The position numbers and the translations under genes were made by a program. Below are positions 61,531 through 64,000 of a stretch of 64,000 nt of DNA, piece after piece; the first letter of the stretch is position 1; each line of letters begins with the position of its first letter. The notes beneath the pieces were generated by a model. The model saw only the letters and a program-made list of their open reading frames with translations. It ran no database searches and was not told the origin of the DNA. This DNA comes from Amycolatopsis rubida (GTDB taxonomy: Bacteria > Actinomycetota > Actinomycetes > Mycobacteriales > Pseudonocardiaceae). The stretch spans positions 186,001 through 250,000 of the forward strand of contig NZ_FOWC01000011.1 of assembly GCF_900115345.1 (NCBI RefSeq), written 5' to 3'.

Positions 61531-62430
61531 GTGCTTGAACGGCAGCGAACCCGGCGAGAACCCGACGCCGTGCGCGTCGAGGACGTGATCCCGCCGGAAC
61601 TGCTCGAGGACGTCGCCGAGGCCGACCGCGAATATCTTGAGCAGGTGTTCCGCGAACCGCAGAAGTACCTGCCGCCGCGCACTCGCCGTCCGGTCGTCCG
61701 GGCCGAGGACCCCGTCGAAGAGCCCGAAAGCAAGCTCGCCCGGCGCGCGAAGCTGGCCGGGCTCGTCGGAGCGGGCGCGCTCGTCGCCGGTGCCGTCGTC
61801 ACCGCCTCGCTGCTCAGCGGCGGCCCGCGGCCCGCCGTTCCGGCCGCCGGAGGAGCCGCGATGCCCGCCGGGTTCAGCGGCGCGGCAGCGCTCGGCGGCC
61901 AGGCCGTGCCACAGCAGCGCAAGGTCCACTCGTCCGGCGGCACGACGTCGGGGCAGAGCGAAAGCACGACGCAGTCCAAGCACACCGACTCCGCGGCCAC
62001 GACGCCCTCGAACTCGGGAGCCACGACTCCGGAAACCACTTCCGGCACTTCGTCGTCGGCCTCCTCAAGCACCCCGGCCTCGGCGGAATCGCGGAAGAAG
62101 TCCGCCACCTCGTCGGCGGCCGCGCCGGATCCGGTGAAGCTCGAAGCGGTGCGCAAGTTCTACACCTCCATCGACCACCACCCGGAGAACGCGCTTTCGC
62201 TGCTCACCCCGAACGTCGCGCGCGGCGAAACGGGCGATCTGGTCCGCGCGTGGAGCGGGGCCGACTCGATCGACGTCCAGGAACTGCACGTCCAGGACGA
62301 CGGTTCGGTCTTCGCCGTGGCGCTGGTCCGCCAGGCCGACGGAACTCTCTTGCGCGTGACCCAGTTGTTCGACGTCGTCGAGCAGGATGTGATCTCCCAG
62401 GCTCGTGTCCTGTCCGCGGTCTACTCCTGA
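61531..62430 (+). CDS. Single-pass membrane protein with an NTF2-like external domain
   Basis: A 299-residue protein starting at GTG 61531, with GAGG seven bases upstream. A cytoplasmic stretch (REPDAVRVEDVIPPELLEDV) leads to one helix at 76-98 (LAGLVGAGALVAGAVVTASL). An external Ser/Thr-rich linker precedes a C-terminal domain (VKLEAVRKFYTSIDHHPENA, LSLLTPNVARGETGDLVRAW, ending VISQARVLSAVYS). That domain has the look of the NTF2-like domains found in actinobacterial envelope and kinase proteins. It lies between the previous membrane protein and the kinase gene; 252 bases upstream and 212 downstream hold no gene. Confidence 0.75.
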   Translation: MLERQRTRREPDAVRVEDVIPPELLEDVAEADREYLEQVFREPQKYLPPRTRRPVVRAEDPVEEPESKLARRAKLAGLVGAGALVAGAVVTASLLSGGPRPAVPAAGGAAMPAGFSGAAALGGQAVPQQRKVHSSGGTTSGQSESTTQSKHTDSAATTPSNSGATTPETTSGTSSSASSSTPASAESRKKSATSSAAAPDPVKLEAVRKFYTSIDHHPENALSLLTPNVARGETGDLVRAWSGADSIDVQELHVQDDGSVFAVALVRQADGTLLRVTQLFDVVEQDVISQARVLSAVYS

Positions 62431-62642
62431 CCTGCGCGAACGTGGTTATGCTGGGCTGGCCGAAGTGTGCCGCGTGCGTGTGCGCAGAGTGAGCGCCTAG
62501 CCTTGTCACGGGTCGGTCTCGGCAAAACCGGCACACGGTCCACAGCAGGTGCCTACGCTCCGGTGCCGCGGCGGGTTCGAACTCACCCCTTCGGGGTAGA
62601 AGAGTCCCACCCCGGGAAGTCGGAGCCCCAAAGGGAGGTCGC

Positions 62643-64000
62643 GTGAGCGACGAGGGTCGTCTGGTCGCCGGCCGGTACCGGATCGTCGGGAAAATCGGTT
62701 CCGGCGCGATGGGGGCCGTCTGGCGCGCCCACGACGATGTGCTGGGCCGTACGGTCGCCATCAAGCAACTGCTTCTCCAGCCCGGGCTGGAGAACCACGA
62801 GGCGGAAGACGCCCGGCAGCGCACCATGCGCGAGGGCCGGATCGCCGCCCGGCTGCACCACCCGAACGCGATCACCGTGTTCGACGTCGTCACCGACGAC
62901 AACGGCCAGCCCTGCCTGATCATGGAATACCTGGCTTCCACCAGCCTGGCGCAGGTGCTGCAGGAAAAAGGCACCCTGCCGCCGCTGGAGGTCGCCCGGA
63001 TCGGCGCGCAGATCGCCGCCGCCCTGCGCGAGGCGCACGCGGTCGGCATCGTGCACCGCGACATCAAGCCGGGCAACATCCTGCTCGCGGGCAACGGCAC
63101 GGTGAAGATCACCGACTTCGGCATCTCGCGGGCCAAGGACGACGTCACGGTCACCAAGACCGGGATGATCGCGGGTACCCCCGCCTATCTGGCCCCCGAG
63201 GTCGCGATCGGCGGCGACCCCGGCCCCGAGTCGGACGTCTTCTCGCTCGGCTCCACGCTGTACGCCGCCTGCGAAGGGCAGCCGCCGTTCGGCCTGTCCG
63301 AGAACACGCTGAGCCTGCTGCACGCGGTCGCCGCGGGGCAGATCAATCCGCCGCGGCAGTCCGGCCCGCTGGCGAGCGTGCTCGCGGTGCTGCTGCACCC
63401 GGAGACCCAGCACCGGCCCACCGCCGACGAATGCGAGGAGCTGCTGGCCGCGGTCGCGCGCGGCGAGACCCCGCTCGGCGGTCCGGCCGACGAGACGCTG
63501 ATGGCCTCCTCTTCGGGCACCCTCGGCGCGGCCGCGCTCGGTGCGGCGGGCGGCGCGGCGGCCGCTGGTCTGCTGCATCCAGACGACGAGCAAGCCAGCC
63601 ACTCCGGCACGCTGCTCGACAACCCGGGCGTCACCCAGCAGTACGACCCGAGCGCGCAGCAGTACTACGACGAAGCCCCGTATCCGCCGGGCTCCGGCTA
63701 CCCGGAGAACGACTACGACGACTACCACCAGGAGCCGCCGCTCTACGGCGACCCGAGTCGCAACGGCCTCGCCGCGACGCGCGCGGTCCCGGTGCCAGAC
63801 CACTACGAGGACGACCCGTACGACGAGGAGCCCGCGTCGCGGACCCGCGTGCAGACAGCGCCCGAGGACGACGAGGGCGAGAAGCCCGGTGCGTGGAAGA
63901 AGCCCGCGATCATCGGCGGCGTCGTGGTCGTCGGCCTGGTCGCGCTCGGCGTGTGGCTGCTGACTCCGGGCAATCCGCCGGACGCTTCCCAGCCGGCACC
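62643..64000 (+). CDS. Ser/Thr protein kinase (PknB-type), C-terminus beyond the window
   Basis: A eukaryote-like membrane kinase. The GTG at 62643 has GGGAGG four bases upstream. The kinase domain is complete: P-loop KIGSGAMGAVWR (17-28), catalytic Lys41, HRDIKPGN (138-145), DFG (158-160) and GTPAYLAPE. A disordered juxtamembrane part follows, rich in Asp/Tyr/Pro (YDPSAQQYYDEAPYPPGSGY), with one helix near 421-443 (IIGGVVVVGLVALGVWLL). The external sensor domain lies beyond base 64000. The two membrane proteins upstream may be partners. Confidence 0.93.
   Translation, partial: MSDEGRLVAGRYRIVGKIGSGAMGAVWRAHDDVLGRTVAIKQLLLQPGLENHEAEDARQRTMREGRIAARLHHPNAITVFDVVTDDNGQPCLIMEYLASTSLAQVLQEKGTLPPLEVARIGAQIAAALREAHAVGIVHRDIKPGNILLAGNGTVKITDFGISRAKDDVTVTKTGMIAGTPAYLAPEVAIGGDPGPESDVFSLGSTLYAACEGQPPFGLSENTLSLLHAVAAGQINPPRQSGPLASVLAVLLHPETQHRPTADECEELLAAVARGETPLGGPADETLMASSSGTLGAAALGAAGGAAAAGLLHPDDEQASHSGTLLDNPGVTQQYDPSAQQYYDEAPYPPGSGYPENDYDDYHQEPPLYGDPSRNGLAATRAVPVPDHYEDDPYDEEPASRTRVQTAPEDDEGEKPGAWKKPAIIGGVVVVGLVALGVWLLTPGNPPDASQPA

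Noticed and set aside
1..64000. tRNA, rRNA, IS, prophage or biosynthetic-cluster genes
   Set aside because: I looked for them across the window and saw none I could support by eye. A covariance-model scan would be needed to exclude small RNAs.

Overview
The window is 64 kb of very GC-rich, gene-dense chromosomal DNA from a high-GC actinobacterium, most likely a member of the Pseudonocardiaceae close to Amycolatopsis. This rests on GTG/ATG starts with GGAGG-type ribosome sites, frequent GTGA/ATGA overlaps, LexA boxes of the mycobacterial type (TCGAAC-N4-GTTCGA) and gene order. The stretch chorismate mutase - pcrA - M23 peptidase - sucC - sucD - DUF5336 - DUF6350 - purN - purH has the order of Mycobacterium tuberculosis Rv0948c-Rv0957. 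The left part (BMP-type ABC importer, sdhCDAB, DD-carboxypeptidase, YihY protein, trpS) resembles the SCO48xx core region of Streptomyces. I saw no tRNA, rRNA, IS element, prophage or CRISPR array.

Layout. 1-4.8 kb: nucleoside-type ABC importer (lipoprotein, ATPase, two permeases; minus strand). 5.3-8.8 kb: sdhCDAB. 8.8-18.8 kb: secreted subtilase, DD-carboxypeptidase, YihY membrane protein, lipoprotein, trpS, exonuclease III, metallo-hydrolase and an SH3-like envelope protein. 18.9-29 kb: icd, small metabolic and regulatory genes, two neighbouring frame-disrupted genes, an AraC regulator, an ArsR/MFS pair, a second MFS pump, and folD. 29-34 kb: a 1422-residue protein ending in a TNT-type NAD(P)+ glycohydrolase domain, facing a pentapeptide-repeat gene. 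34-42 kb: the mutasome operon imuA'-imuB-dnaE2 behind a perfect LexA box. 42-49.4 kb: purine genes, DUF6350, DUF5336 and sucCD. 49.4-55.4 kb: repeat-rich accessory DNA with a large membrane protein, a cluster of small palindromes, an M23 peptidase and a small cysteine-containing gene with a second LexA box. 55.4-59.3 kb: pcrA, a DUF1707 protein and chorismate mutase. 59.6-64 kb: two single-pass membrane proteins and a Ser/Thr kinase cut by the window edge.

Three things stand out. First, a 20-codon leader ORF containing Phe-Phe-Tyr, followed by three mutually exclusive RNA pairings, precedes chorismate mutase; it has the design of a ribosome-mediated attenuator for aromatic amino acid supply. 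Second, the two LexA boxes place both the mutasome and an unrecognised 107-residue protein in the SOS response. Third, ImuA' carries an apparently genuine ~485-residue disordered N-terminal extension with an in-frame 39-bp minisatellite. Several other loci also carry tandem repeats (8, 13, 15 and 25 bp units and Gly-rich codons), so repeat expansion is a theme of this region.
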